A stretch of 64,000 nucleotides of DNA from Protonemura montana (GCA_947568835.1 OX387605.1:2790001-2854000), one strand, 5' to 3'; shown: positions 22,001-32,803, counted from the first letter of the stretch. A program made the numbers and translations. Notes: generated by a model not told the origin, from the letters alone.

Positions 22001-23092
22001 CACTGAGGTAGTTAAAAGATTTGGTTTCACTCCCATAGCTTGGGCAGTTAGGGGAATCGGACTGGCCATGGTGGTGGTCTTTGGGCCGGCAACCAATTGC
22101 TCGTGAGGCTGAAGTGCAGACGTGGAAGGTGCGTTAATACTCGTTATGTATGATGTAGTTTCTTGCTCTGGACGAACTATAGTGCAGGTGGGTGGCCCAT
22201 TCTTTGTTGTTTTAGGAACGTATTCGGGGTAATCAGAGTCCCCAAACAAATTTGAAAATCCAACCATGTTAGAACGTGGGCTAAAGAACATGGTCTGTGG
22301 ATTCATTTTGGTCAGATCGCTCTGCTCTTCTGCTGCTGGTTTTGCTTTCTTAGAGGGTATTGGACATAATGTCACATCCTTCTTATCTCTTGTGGCAAGG
22401 CAATATTCCTTCATATTATCCAGGAGTTGACAAGTCACAAGTTGAACTCTGTCCTTGGCCAATACATGTTTGAACAAATGCTCTTTGATCTCTTCTAAGC
22501 TGCAACTCGGTCGGATCTTTCGAATCATCAGTGCTTCGCCATAGATTTTCAACTCGACTGGGGTATTGGGGCGTTTCTCTGCGATGATCTCGAGATCTGG
22601 CGTTGCATTGTTGTTTGGATCTTCATCATTGTTGTTCAATTCCAACAGGTTCTCATCAGGAACATCAAGTCTCTGTTGGGAGGTCTTTAGTGGCACTGCC
22701 AGTGAAGAGAGCTGATCAAGAAACTCAACAGACTGGCCGTCGTTGCTGTCTCTGTCGCTTTCAGTATCTGAATCCGAGATTAGTTTGATTTCTGGCTCAT
22801 CCAAGGTTAGATCCATACCTTGTATACTATCGGTGAAATCTTGTTCCACAGAATTGTCACTGTCGGTTAGAACTTCCACAACATCCGGTGAAAGAGCCGA
22901 ATACACGTCCATTGGAAAATCACTGGCTATTTTACTACAAATGCTTTCAACTACTAAATGCACTCGATCAGGATGATCAGCATTAGCCTCGAGGAGCTCG
23001 TAGATTCTATTGGCGTCGAAATTCAGTATTCTTAAAATGTTTAAGCGCTCCTGTACAACGGCGACGTCCAGGAAGAGATGATTGGTCGCCAT
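9438..23092 (-). CDS. RNF216: RNF216/Triad3-type RBR E3 ubiquitin ligase, whole gene
   Basis: Nine minus-strand coding exons join with matching phases: 23092-20945, 20467-20232, 19750-19594, 19204-18987, 18515-18428, 17441-17263, 15928-15818, 14169-14020 and 10086-9438. They give 3936 nt, about 1311 aa. RING1 starts near residue 891 ([15 protein letters not shown]), the IBR near 980 (CPFC..CQNPKC..C) and RING2 near 1048 ([23 protein letters not shown]). The Cys of DGC (about 1061) matches the RBR catalytic cysteine that carries ubiquitin as a thioester. RNF216 proteins make polyubiquitin on substrates in the cytoplasm. The long N-terminal part is mostly disordered and acidic with SUMO-interaction-like stretches ([15 protein letters not shown]). 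The product is longer than vertebrate RNF216. The acceptor of the fourth exon and the extreme 5' end are the least certain parts. Confidence 0.9.
9590..9800. repeat. 36-bp tandem repeat inside coding sequence
   Basis: Five 36-bp units (GAAGACCTGCGCGACGAATT as core) are followed by about four 12-bp units (CTGCTGGTTGGG). On the minus strand they encode [12 protein letters not shown] repeats and then a shorter QPA-type repeat in the RNF216 tail. Because 36 and 12 are multiples of three, copy-number change keeps the frame. Confidence 0.9.
10117..11010. repeat. 99-bp minisatellite, about 9 units, in the last RNF216 intron
   Basis: The period is exactly 99 bases (ACGCAACCAGGACC at 10210 and 10309, and onwards). 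Units 1-6 stay open in one minus-strand frame ([20 protein letters not shown] repeated) and one plus-strand frame. Later units have a one-base loss (CCCCCTAATTCC for CCCCCTGAATTCC) that breaks the frame. The array ends about 30 bases before the acceptor of the last RNF216 exon. Confidence 0.9.
11011..11999. other. Intron sequence, no supported gene
   Basis: A short plus-strand frame at about 11098-11240 ([20 protein letters not shown]) may be the end of a degraded transposon reading frame, but I cannot assign it. The remainder is AT-rich. Confidence 0.3.
12000..12350 (+). pseudogene. Non-LTR retrotransposon reverse transcriptase fragment
   Basis: The frame from 12013 reads [11 protein letters not shown], which aligns to the YADD catalytic motif of LINE reverse transcriptases with the first Asp lost. 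[11 protein letters not shown] follows, then, after a stop, FKYLGSI and a [16 protein letters not shown] segment typical of RTE/Jockey-type endonuclease-reverse transcriptases. Stops interrupt it at about 12202 and 12250. It is a dead fragment inside the RNF216 intron. Confidence 0.7.
12675..12822 (+). CDS. Possible terminal exon of an unknown nested gene
   Basis: A strong acceptor (TTTCCTCCTTTTAG) ends at 12674, preceded by in-frame stops. The 48 codons that follow are charged and protein-like ([17 protein letters not shown], then [20 protein letters not shown]) and end in TAA. It lies antisense to RNF216 within its last intron. No upstream partner exon was recognised and I do not know the family. 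It could be a fragment of a gene copy. Confidence 0.25.
14020..14169 (-). CDS. RNF216: RNF216 exon 8 (catalytic RING2)
   Basis: Between acceptor GTTTTAG (14170-14172) and donor GTAAGT (14019-14014), phases 2 in and 2 out. It encodes TCWNCQKKF, the catalytic SDGCNKMTC and [12 protein letters not shown], the most conserved part of the RBR module. Confidence 0.9.
14520..15674 (+). mobile_element. 1.15-kb TA-flanked DNA transposon, copy A (non-autonomous)
   Basis: The ends are inverted repeats (GGGGGACTGGGGCAAGTTGTTACA at left, its inverse at right) bounded by TA on both sides. The motif GGGGCAAGTTGTTACA or close variants recurs at both ends, near 14880 and in a palindromic block at 15430-15490. 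The near-identical copy B at 47793 lies in the opposite orientation. 15159-15299 reads CFVC..WIQCIQC..WAHGKC..FICVDC, a PHD-type zinc-finger pattern known from the C-termini of pogo/Tigger-like DDE transposases. No catalytic domain remains. Inserted in an RNF216 intron. Confidence 0.85.
15818..15928 (-). CDS. RNF216: RNF216 exon 7 (IBR to RING2 linker)
   Basis: Encodes [16 protein letters not shown] followed by a charged helix ([12 protein letters not shown]), closing the IBR and leading into RING2. Acceptor CGTTCCAG, donor GTTTGT; 111 nt, phases agree with neighbours. Confidence 0.85.
17263..17441 (-). CDS. RNF216: RNF216 exon 6 (IBR zinc-binding domain)
   Basis: Encodes a basic helix ([18 protein letters not shown]) and then CPFCDFG and [13 protein letters not shown], the start of the in-between-RING domain. 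Acceptor GCTTGCAG, donor GTGAGT; 179 nt. Confidence 0.9.
17939..18073. repeat. Small foldback element in RNF216 intron
   Basis: The left arm ATAACGAGTATGTTGACCGG and right arm CCAATCAACATACTCGCTAT are inverted repeats about 135 bases end to end. They are flanked by TATCTAGAATAA-like sequence on both sides (about 17900 and 18070). A small non-autonomous MITE is likely. Confidence 0.5.
18428..18515 (-). CDS. RNF216: RNF216 exon 5 (end of RING1)
   Basis: Encodes [20 protein letters not shown], the last RING1 cysteine pair, ending LETLE before donor GTGAGT. Its 5' junction is also present, diverged, in the pseudogene near 6540-6590. Confidence 0.9.
18987..19204 (-). CDS. RNF216: RNF216 exon 4 (RING1)
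   Basis: Lys-rich helix, then [20 protein letters not shown] with HLFCKEC, the RING1 core. I chose the acceptor TTCCTTCTCCAG ending at 19205 because it fits phase 0 of the previous donor. A longer form starting at about 19270 with a donor at about 19573 is also in phase and would add roughly 30 residues. Confidence 0.8.
19594..19750 (-). CDS. RNF216: RNF216 exon 3
   Basis: Encodes a Cys/His-rich segment ([20 protein letters not shown], then [14 protein letters not shown]). 157 nt between acceptor CTTGCAG and donor GTAGGC. Joins exon 2 with phase 2. Confidence 0.8.
20232..20467 (-). CDS. RNF216: RNF216 exon 2
   Basis: Encodes [20 protein letters not shown] and [15 protein letters not shown], a helical region with the conserved motif pattern of RNF216 proteins ahead of RING1. 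Acceptor CACCTCCAG, donor GTGAGC; 236 nt. Confidence 0.85.
20543..20592 (-). repeat. Third copy of the 38.4/39.3-kb direct repeat
   Basis: The minus strand contains GTGCTAAGGATAAATCAAGT followed by AGACATGAGTCTAAAAACCA, matching the repeats that flank the Penelope-like relic. It sits in the intron between RNF216 exons 1 and 2. Confidence 0.75.
20945..23092 (-). CDS. RNF216: RNF216 exon 1 of the coding part (716 codons)
   Basis: ATG at 23092-23090 is the first in frame after an acceptor (GATTTCAG at 23108), so a 15-base UTR precedes it in this exon. It opens with a helical segment ([20 protein letters not shown]) and acidic Ser/Asp tracts, then a long disordered Ser/Thr/Asn-rich region. It ends with two CUE/UBA-like helical blocks ([20 protein letters not shown] and [20 protein letters not shown]). 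Donor GTATGA follows AAG at 20945. Confidence 0.9.
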
Positions 23093-26000
23093 CGATTCAA
23101 CCAGGTCCTGAAATCATAAAAATAGAACAGCATGAAAAGGGTATGCAGAATTTGCACTACAACAAAGTGTGTTCCAGATTCCTAAGCTGCGCTAGTTAGC
23201 TTCGTATGTCTATTTGTTTTATTTTCAGTCGAGTCGTATGCAATATTGGTAATTCAGTCTAGAGACTTCATTCAGTCTTCAGACATATATTTCAGTCTAA
23301 ACAAGAACAATTTGGAAAACAAGTCCAGAATTGCAGACAAGACTGTTGCACTTGAACCAGATCCTCAAAAGAACTGAAACTCTCCGTGGAACCACAATTG
23401 AGGCTGTGAACGTTGTTACGACGTGCTGTGGCGTCACTAGAATCTGAGTGACTGTGATTGTTCAGTGTCATATTTTTACACCTGAGAGATCTGTCATTCT
23501 CTTAAAATGCACTAAAATCCTCAAAAAAAAAATGTGTCCAAGTAGCTCAATGGGTTATAGCAACACCAGCGATAGGTGGAGATCGGAGAGATAGGTGGAG
23601 ATTTTTGAGAACACCTAATAAAATCATCAGTTAATAAATATTAAATTATGCTATAATTGTGTTTTACTGTCGATGGTCTTTCTACGGTCTTCCTATGTTC
23701 TTTCATTGTCTTTTACTCTTGGTAAATTATTTCATCCTTTATATATAACACTAGCAAACCCTCTCCTTTCAACGACAGTTAAAAAAAAAATCGAGAATTC
23801 AGAGGCCGAATAAAGCCATTCAACTTGTCAAACGAATTTTTTTCTTAAACCAAGCGGCACGGCACTTTCTCTTAATTAACAAAAATTAGCAACCCAAAAC
23901 CCCTTTACCGTACATTTTTAGCCAGTGGAATGGAATAAAACGAGGTGAAACGGACAATATTTTCCAATTATAACAATGGAAAAAGTGAAATTTTTCTCAT
24001 TTCTGTCAATTTCCCAACAATGTGTCTGTATAAGCCACCCCAAAAATGATCTGTGAAAGAATTCATAGATTTTGATGGTTGTGGAAACTTGCTGACTTAC
24101 TATGCTGGAAAGCACAGTTGGTACATGTTTAGAAACATATATACAAACAATGATATCCTCGAAATTTCATCTGGCAGCTAGGTCAGTAGAGTTTGAGCAC
24201 ACATACTCAAGTGATTTTTAATTGGGACTGAAGAAATTTAAAGATTGCGCTTCGCTCTTAGGCCACTATGCTCGCCACGGTCTTTACAAAGCCCTACGTG
24301 CGTTAGGAAATAAAGAAATGTTTGAATGCATTGCAGCTCATATCCAAAATCCATCCACAGGGATGTTTCCTGGTGATATGTTATCATGGTAAAAACCACA
24401 AGAGCATACAGCAATTTGTATGATTCGTTTGTGCAGTTGCAAGATACAATCAAAAACGTGAAATGTTTCAAATTATCATGTTTTTAAAAACAGGATGCAG
24501 TAACCATAGGTTCTAAATAATGTTATCAAGTTTTAAGGATACCAATTTAACGACGACTGGTTTAATTTACTCATAAATTAAGAAGCTAGAGCAATGTGCA
24601 ACTTAAAAGTGTTACAACAGTCCGAAAGTCAAAAGAGTAGTACGAAAGAATAACAATTTAGTCCACAAAATCTGATCTTAGAACAAGATAGTACTTTCAT
24701 TTAACTTTTTCCCAAAAGGCCGGAAATCGCTAGTAGGTAGATTGTCAATCGATGGATTAAAATTTTTGAACAACTTGAAGTAGGCACCTTGTCATTCAGC
24801 AGCTCTTTGACACCCTGTACCAAAGACACTTGTTATTGTTAAAGAGTGGGCCTGGCAAAAACGTGCTGTTACTTGACAATCAAAGTTAGCATCGTGCTGG
24901 TATTCATCTGGCCATTTTGCAGCGTCTGGCGAAATAGTAAGGCTGCCGAAAGAAGGAAGCACAGCTAAATACCATCAAATCCAAACGAATCTCTTTTGAC
25001 TGCGGGCTAGGCAAAATGACTACATAACCTAGGCGACATAGCGGGATACCATGCTATAACCCTGCTATTTACGAAAAGCTTAACTTATCTGCTGCGTACC
25101 TACGCACTGGAAAGGAAAAAAAAACAGCGTCAGTTTAAGAATGGATAAAGCCGTCGAAACTGAGAAGCAAACTCCGTCCTAAGCACCGAAGACATCTCTG
25201 CCCGAACCAATTCAAGTTGAAATGACAAGTGCAGCGGTCTGGCAGCGCCTATTCTGCGGCCTCCGCGTGAACTTCACGGACGCAGCGTCTGATTGGCCGC
25301 CGATTGCTCAGAATAACCAATGGAATAGCAATAAAAAGCTAAGCAAAATGGACCAAGTTTGAAAACAATTTGAATTTTGAGAAATCTAAATTATTTGAGA
25401 CAAAATCAATTCAGAAGTTTCTTTCAATAGATCGTAAGTCTTATAAGTTATTAGTCACGACCCAGCTCTTTCCGTCGGTGCAGTCACCGCTGACAGCAAG
25501 TTGTATGGGAATGAACAGCATAACTATCGGCCATTTACTCGGTCGTGGTATTTTGTTATTGTGAACCGAGGCCTACAAAATCTAATGGTAGACGCTCATC
25601 CATGTGCTTGGACTTGAGAGAAAAGAATGCTGAAACTATGCATTCCCACGGTGCTTAAAAAAAAATGGCATCGCGTTGCATGTACACCTTTTCGGCAAAA
25701 TAGTCTCAGTTTGAACTCTAATACACAATTATCTGTAAAGCAAAGCAACGGCCGCCACTTGCACATTTCGCCTCATAAATCGCCCGCCCATCTTTAAATG
25801 CAAAGCTCGGGAATTTTAGACCCTAGCAACCCGAGGCTCTCTAGTATGACAGATAGGTTTAAAGAAAAAGATATCTCTCCCAACTCGAGTGGAAAACAGA
25901 CGTCTGTAGTGCCCAAAATCTAAATCGAGCACCCACACACACACATATGGCCGTTGCATGCGGCGTCGACCGCGATGCGTCGGCGTCAGTGGTGGGTAAT

Positions 26001-26895
26001 TGTTGATGATAAAGTGCCTCGCGGCGGGCCGGTACCGGCACCTCCAAGCCTCGGCGGCGCCCATTAGATCCGCCTCGAAAATATTGGCGTTTTCGCGCGC
26101 GGCGTCTGGTGGCGCTCGGTCGGTCGGTCGGTCGGACACTCTCCACCCTTCGCGCTACCACAAGTCGACGGCGTCCTCTTCGGACGGCGACACTCTGCTG
26201 CGGTTTCTGGGGTTTGCGACCACCTCGGCAACTTGTGCGTAAGGGACGCGGAAACAAAATTTGTGATACTGGGCAATGTTATGTACTATGTTGATGAAGT
26301 TTTCGATGGAATTTGAAATTCTGTGTTGATTTCACGTTTGATTTACGGGGTTTTTCTCCATGAAAAAAAAAAGTGGTGTAGTTTTGAACAGCGTAAAAGT
26401 GCGAAAAGATAAGCTGAAGTATACACAAGAAATGCTACTCGTTTGCTTTGACACGCCAAAATAATACGATGCAGATTTGTACAGAGATTTATTGGTCATT
26501 TGGGAACCGAATGCAAAAGCAAAATGATTCGCTGGATGTCGTGTGACAAAGTGCTTCTCTAACGTGTCTCAAACCCCATTCGGTTTCTCTGTATCGTCGT
26601 CTCGTGTGCCGAATATCCCCAAGCAAACCGCACGACTTGTCGACGTGTTGAGAGTGGCCGTTTAGGCTGGCATCAATGTGACAGGGCGCGCAATGGTACG
26701 ACCCACGACGACGCCGTCGACGTCGTGAGGATCACGCATCGGCGTCGAAACTTACGACGTCCTCTCACCGTACGCCAAGTGGACGCCGACACGCACCGCT
26801 TCTTCATCCACTGGGCCAAACATTCCGTGACAGACGACGATCCCCGGGCTCGCCGTGGAGAAATAACGACACATTCCGAGGGAAACATTACTCAC
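23093..26895 (-). other. RNF216 5' UTR junction and likely first intron
   Basis: The coding exon has an acceptor at 23108, so transcription starts further right. A good minus-strand donor (GATCG|GTGAGT, last exon base 26896) suggests a non-coding first exon near 26.9-27 kb. Between them the sequence holds a SINE at 23534 and a CpG-rich patch at about 25950-26240 with repeated CGGT units. I see no further coding exon. Confidence 0.35.
23534..23626 (+). mobile_element. tRNA-derived SINE, copy 4 (truncated)
   Basis: GTGTCCAAGTAGCTCAATGG and the GATAGGTGGAGATCGG stem are intact. The B box is replaced by a duplicated GATAGGTGGAGAT, and the tail is lost after AATAAAATC. Confidence 0.7.
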
Positions 26896-26925
26896 CGATC
26901 GGCTGACGGCTTGCTGGCCAACTGA
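26690..26925 (+). CDS. CpG-rich open segment, possible exon of unknown gene
   Basis: After a possible acceptor (CATCAATGTGACAG) an open plus-strand frame reads DDAVDVVRITHRRRNLRRPL, then FFIHWAKHSVTDDDP, and ends in TGA at 26923-26925. Composition is far more GC-rich than its surroundings and similar to the exons at 32.9 and 58.5 kb. No family was recognised. It could equally be part of the CpG-rich promoter of RNF216. Confidence 0.2.
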
Positions 26926-28212
26926 AGCCAATATAGATGTTTAGTAGCAAAGTGTTGCGTAATCGGTGTCCAGTGTAGAATGTCATCCCATCCATAATAA
27001 TTAAGATTCCTCGGTGGAATGTTCACGCTACGCCCGTATTATGACTGAAATGAAATTTAATCTAATTCATCACAATTTCCACGAGTAGCGTGTGCCTCTA
27101 CTTAGTAACGTGAGACAAGACTTGGGAGTTTTCCAAACTAATTGCTCCGACAAAGTCCACGGCATTCTCCCGTGCGTCCTCGCTAATCACCTGGAAATTG
27201 CCAGCATGTCTGAAAGAGCCCGCCAAGTCGTACACACTCCAGCAAACAGGTAGTTATAAACTTAAATTCCCATTCCGTGACGCGATCGCTTCAAAGTTTT
27301 AAACAAAACAATTTCGTGTTCCATGCCCGAACGTGTCAGCATGGATTCCTTCCACCCTTCACTTTATACCAAGCGTCTTCAACGCATCAATCTAAAAATC
27401 AATTCGCCTAAGATCGAGTGACCTGCCAATCAGCTGTCCGGAAGTAGGTACATGACAGAACAAATGCAGATAGACGCAGAGGAATCCCAGAATAGACACA
27501 AATCATGACCGATGCAAGTGATCAATACCGATTCGACAAGGCCATATAGACAGAACACATCGCCAGCGACGCGCCTTCCTAGTGATATCCAACTCACATG
27601 TCCGCTCGCGTGCCAGGCTTACCGGGTAGTTAGAAGTCATCGTCTTAGCGGTGCTCTAAGCAGATAACTTGGTTATTGAAGAGGTGGCACACTCTACGAT
27701 AAGTCACTCCACTACTACTGTACTAGATACCAAACTGCACTGCAAGCAGTGGTCGAAGGAGAGGTATACTTCACTGACACATACCGAGTGAAGGATGGGT
27801 TTTACTAACAAATCGATGGCATTACCTCTCCGCTAATTGCCACTGGTTTACCTCTGCCGAGCGACGGTGATATCGCGGCACGGCGGGCCGGTTAGTCACC
27901 CCCTCGACGTAATCAAATGCGCTCGAGGTCGAGGCCGTCATTGTAAACTCCCATTGCAGGTCGTTCTTGCTGAACGAACCTGTTGAGTTCGTCAACTAGG
28001 ACGGCAAAGTTTTAACGGCCCAATGTTTCAAGGCACTTAGAATGCGTATCGATTCCAGAGATTTCTACCAATTCTTAGATTGGTGTTTGCAACTAAGTTA
28101 AGAGTGGTTCAGAATCAATTCGCAGCATAAGACGCGTGCTCGTTGCTGTCTTTCCTCCAAGGCACACAAAAATCGTGTAATTTGAAGTTTAGCTTGGAAT
28201 TCTGGAAATAGC
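26926..28212. other. Probable intergenic and promoter sequence
   Basis: Lies between the inferred RNF216 first exon and the 5S SINE. No reading frame or RNA gene is supported. Confidence 0.35.
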
Positions 28213-28678
28213 AGAATTGTAGCACTGCGCTGAGTCAGGTATTGGGTGGGTGACCACCATACACATGCCCAGTTCTGTACGGGAAGAGGTTAGAGGGATG
28301 AAAGTTAGACAACACTGCGCCGATTCAGGTATTGGATGGGTGACCACCATACACATGCCCAGTTCTGTACGGGAAGAGGTTAGAGGGATTAAAGTTAGAC
28401 AACACTGCGCCGATTCAGGTATTGGATGGGTGACCACTATACACATGACCAGTTCTGTACGGTAGAGAGGTTGGAGGGATGAAAGTTAGTACAGCAACTT
28501 CATTCGCCTTGCTTACCAACTTCTCGACGGCATGGATTTGTGGAGGAATCCCGTTATTCGCGTTGAACCGTCATTCAGAAGGGACGTTAAGCCAGTGGTC
28601 CCCTTGTTACTCTTCGACAGGAGTAGGCTACTTGCCGACATCGGGTTTCCCTTCCTCCCTTCTAAGCTAGGTTAGGTA

Positions 28679-28711
<33 letters not shown>

Positions 28712-28795
28712 CTCATTCACTGACGCCATTTGACCAGTGCCATATGGCCCGTTGTCAAAACAGTGCGTCGTTAAACACCACAAATCAATCAAGAA
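28213..28795 (+). mobile_element. 5S rRNA-derived SINE, copy 2, with internal triplication
   Basis: The 5S-like part (CACTGCGC...TATTGGATGGGTGACC) is present three times at a 90-base period (28223, 28313, 28403). A single body, a (CAT)n tract at about 28678-28708 and the family 3' end (GTGCGTCGTTAAACACCACA) follow. Copies at 2466 and 63835 show one 5S-like unit each. Confidence 0.85.
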
Positions 28796-29253
28796 CATCT
28801 CTTAAAAAAGTCTGAAATCGGGGTAAGATACAATGATGGCGCAACAGGTAACTTTAGATCATAAAAGGTGAACGAATTGTTCCATGGTCAATGAGTCAGC
28901 ATCGATGGCAACCGCTCAACCGGAAAGAGGGTGGATGTGTTTAGGGACACGTGTATTTTGACTGAGTAGGAACAAATTGCGATCGAATTTAACGTTTCAG
29001 CATGTCAAGGGTTTTGATAGAAGCATAGGATAGGAATAAGGAAATGGCCGTGACGGTCGTGCCCTTTGACTTGAGGGCAAGGGAAATCACGCGATCATTA
29101 CCGTGGAGCGATTCTCAAATGTTACTTGACGGGTGTCGATCGATAACCAGCATTTGTTCTATCATGCAACCATGGACAACAATAACGGATTTTAATTGAT
29201 ATACAGTTGTTGATATCGATTGAAAAAATCTAGTAACTCAGTGCAGGATAGCA
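28796..29253. other. Spacer, nothing seen
   Basis: Non-coding sequence between the SINE and the satellite array. Confidence 0.5.
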
Positions 29254-32200
29254 ACTGATCTTGAATAACCTGGATAAAGCATAGGATCCAGCCAGCTGAT
29301 CTCAAATAACCTGGATAGAGCATAGGATCCAGCCAGCTGATCTCAAATAACCTGGATAGAGCATAGGATCCAGCCAGCTGATCTCATATAACCTGGATAG
29401 AGCATAGGATCCAGCCAGCTGATCTCAAATAACCTGGATAGAGCATAGGATCCAGCCAGCTGATCTCATATAACCTGGATAGAGCATAGGATCCAGCCAG
29501 CTGATCTCAAATAACCTGGATAAAGCATAGGATCCAGCCAGCTGATCTCAAATAACCTGGATAGAGCATAGGATCCAGCCAGCTGATCTCAAATAACCTG
29601 GATAGAGCATAGGATCCAGCCAGCTGATCTCAAATAACCTGGATAGAGTATAGGATCCAGCCAGCTGATCTCAAATAACCTGGATAAAGCATAGGATCCA
29701 GCCAGCTGATCTCAAATAACCTGGATAGAGCATAGGATCCAGCCAGCTGATCTCAAATAACCTGGATAGAGCATAGGATCCAGCCAGCTGATCTCAAATA
29801 ACCTGGATAGAGCATAGGATCCAGCCAGCTGATCTCAAATAACCTGGATAAAGCATAGGATCCAGCCAGCTGATCTCAAATAACCTGGATAGAGCATAGG
29901 ATCCAGCCAGCTGATCTCAAATAACCTGGATAGAGCATAGGATCCAGCCAGCTGATCTCAAATAACCTGGATAGAGCATAGGATCCAGCCAGCTGGTCTC
30001 AAATAACCTGGATAAAGCATAGGATCCAGCCAGCTGATCTCAAATAACCTGGATAGAGCATAGGATCCAGCCAGCTGATCTCAAATAACCTGGATAGAGC
30101 ATAGGATCCAGCCAGCTGATCTCAAATAACCTGGATAGAGCATAGGATCCAGCCAGCTGATCTCAAATAACCTGGATAGAACATAGGATCCAGCCAGCTG
30201 ATCTCATATAACCTGGATAGAGCATAGGATCCAGCCAGCTGATCTCAAATAACCTGGATAGAACATAGGATCCAGCCAGCTGATCTCATATAACCTGGAT
30301 AGAGCATAGGATCCAGCCAGCTGATCTCAAATAACCTGGATAGAACATAGGATCCAGCCAGCTGATCTCATATAACCTGGATAGAGCATAGGATCCAGCC
30401 AGCTGATCTCAAATAACCTGGATAGAGCATAGGATCCAGTCAGCTGATCTCATATAACCTGGATAGAGCATAGGATCCAGCCAGCTGATCTCAAATAACC
30501 TGGATAGAGCATAGGATCCAGTCAGCTGATCTCAAATAACCTGGATAGAGCATAGGATCCAGCCAGCTGATCTCAAATAACTTGGATAAAGCATAGGATC
30601 CAGCCAGCTGATCTCATATAACCTGGATAGAGCATAGGATCCAGCCAGCTGATCTCAAATAACCTGGATGGTGCGTAGGATCCAGCCAGCTGATCTCAAA
30701 TAACCTGGATAGAGCATAGGATCCAGCCAGCTGATCTCAAATAACCTGGATAGAGCATAGGATCCAGCCAGCTGATCTCATATAACCTGGATAGAGCATA
30801 GGATCCAGCCAGCTGATCTCATATAACCTGGATAGAGCATAGGATCCAGCCAGCTGATCTCAAATAACCTGGATAGAGCATAGGATCCAGTCAGCTGATC
30901 TCAAATAACTTGGATAGAGCATAGGATCCAGCCAGCTGATCTCAAATAACCTGGATGGTGCGTAGGATCCAGCCAGCTGATCTCAAATAACCTGGATAGA
31001 GCATAGGATCCAGCCAGCTGATCTCCAATAACCTGGATAGAGCATAGGATCCAGCCAGCTGATCTCATATAACTTGGATAGAGCATAGGATCCAGCCAGC
31101 TGATCTCAAATAACCTGGATAGAGCATAGGATCCAGCCAGCTGATCTCAAATAACCTGGATAGAGTATAGGATCCAGCCAGCTGATCTCAAATAACCTGG
31201 ATAAAGCATAGGATCCAGCCAGCTGATCTCAAATAACCTGGATAGAGCATAGGATCCAGCCAGCTGATCTCCAATAACCTGGATAGAGTAAAAGATCCAG
31301 CCAGCTGATCTAAAATAACCTGGATAGAGTATAGGATCCAGCCAGCTGATCTAAAATAACCTGGATAGAGCATAGAATCCAGCCAGCTGATCTCAAATAA
31401 CCTGGATAAAGCATAGGATCCAGCCAGCTGATCTCAAATAACCTGGATAGAGCATAGGATCCAGCCAGCTGATCTCAAATAACCTGGATAGAGTATAGGA
31501 TCCAGCCAGCTGATCTAAAATAACCTGGATAGAGCATAGAATCCAGCCAGCTGATCTCAAATAACCTGGATAAAGCATAGGATCCAGCCAGCTGATCTCA
31601 AATAACCTGGATAGAGCATAGGATCCAGCCAGCTGATCTCAAATAACCTGGATAAAGCATAGGATCCAGCCAGCTGATCTCAAATAACCTCGATAAAGCA
31701 TAGGATCCAGCCAGCTGATCTCAAATACCCTGAATAGAGCATAGGATCCAGCCAGCTGATCTCAAATAACCTGGATAGAGCATAGGATCCAGCCAGCTGA
31801 TCTCAAATAACCTGGATAGAGCATAGGATCCAGCCAGCTGATCTCAAATAACCTCGATAAAGCATAGGATCCAGCCAGCTGATCTCAAATACCCTGAATA
31901 GAGCATAGGATCCAGCCAGCTGATCTCAAATAACCTGGATAGAGCATAGGATCCAGCCAGCTGATCTCAAATGACCTGGATAGAGCATAGGATCCAGCCA
32001 GCTGATCTCAAATAACCTGGATAGAGCATAGGATCCAGTCAGCTGATCTCAAATAACCTGGATAGAGCATAGGATCCAGTCAGCTGATCTCAAATAACCT
32101 GGATAGAGCATAGGATCCAGCCAGCTGATCTCAAATAACCTGGATAGAGCATAGGATCCAGCCAGCTGATCTCAAAGAACCTGGATAGAACATAGGATCC

Positions 32201-32256
32201 AGCCAGCTGATCTCAAATAACCTGGATAGAGCATAGGATCCACTCAGCTGATCAAA
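29254..32256. repeat. 41-bp satellite array, about 73 copies
   Basis: The unit is AACCTGGATAGAGCATAGGA followed by TCCAGCCAGCTGATCTCAAAT. It contains GGATCC and CAGCTG. Variants TAAAGC, AGAAC, CATATA and GTCAGC mark individual units. TAAAGC recurs at 29521, 29685, 29849 and 30013, exactly 164 bases (4 units) apart. CTCGATAAAG recurs at 31689 and 31853, also 164 apart. Short open frames across the array are by-products. Confidence 0.95.
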
Positions 32257-32321
32257 ATTAATGTCTATTGTTGGTAGAAGGTTCCTAAATCTGAAGTGTC
32301 CCTATTATTTCAATGCTCATT

Positions 32322-32652
32322 TTTGGTGATGCCGTCGATTGCTTTGCTAGAAACTTGCGAGGGCATGATCTCGGGAAACAACAGTGGAAGCGCCACGTCG
32401 GAGTCGTCTGCAAAAAGATCGACTGAGTCTTTGTTAGAATTAACACTTGTAGCACTTGACAAAGCCCATCACGGAAGTGTGACCATTGTTGTTCATCATC
32501 ACAGGATAGTAGCATTGTTGCAATCAGGTTGGTTGTCTCTCCACTTTGTGTCATTGTTGTTATTTTTCAGCATCTTATTCAGTGCTTGACTGGCTTTGAA
32601 GGTCGCTGGTTTGCCAGCTGGGCCTAACCCAGTTCGAGGCACCTCGGTGAAG
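32322..32652 (-). repeat. Inverted partial copy of the downstream gene
   Basis: The reverse complement of this segment matches 34278-34716, within the long reading frame downstream, almost base for base. It lacks 16 bases (GAGGTGTGCTGCTGTG) and a further block of about 90 bases after GGCTTTGTCAA. It lies between the satellite and the gene start. Confidence 0.9.
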
Positions 32653-32803
32653 TAGATTTGAAATTGACTAAAGTGACTCGCTTCTGGATTCAGAATCAAG
32701 GAAAATCACTACCAGTAAAGCCGGCCACCAGAATTGAGCCTGGCACCAACAGAATGCAAGGCTCGGTAACAAACTTAAAGGGATCATAGGGGAAATCCAG
32801 CAT

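Noticed and set aside
30901..31578. Repeated 61-codon minus-strand frames
   Set aside because: They arise from the satellite unit being free of stops over a few units; 41 is not a multiple of three.
29254..32256. CRISPR-like array
   Set aside because: The repeats are contiguous 41-base units without unique spacers, in a eukaryotic genome. It is a satellite.
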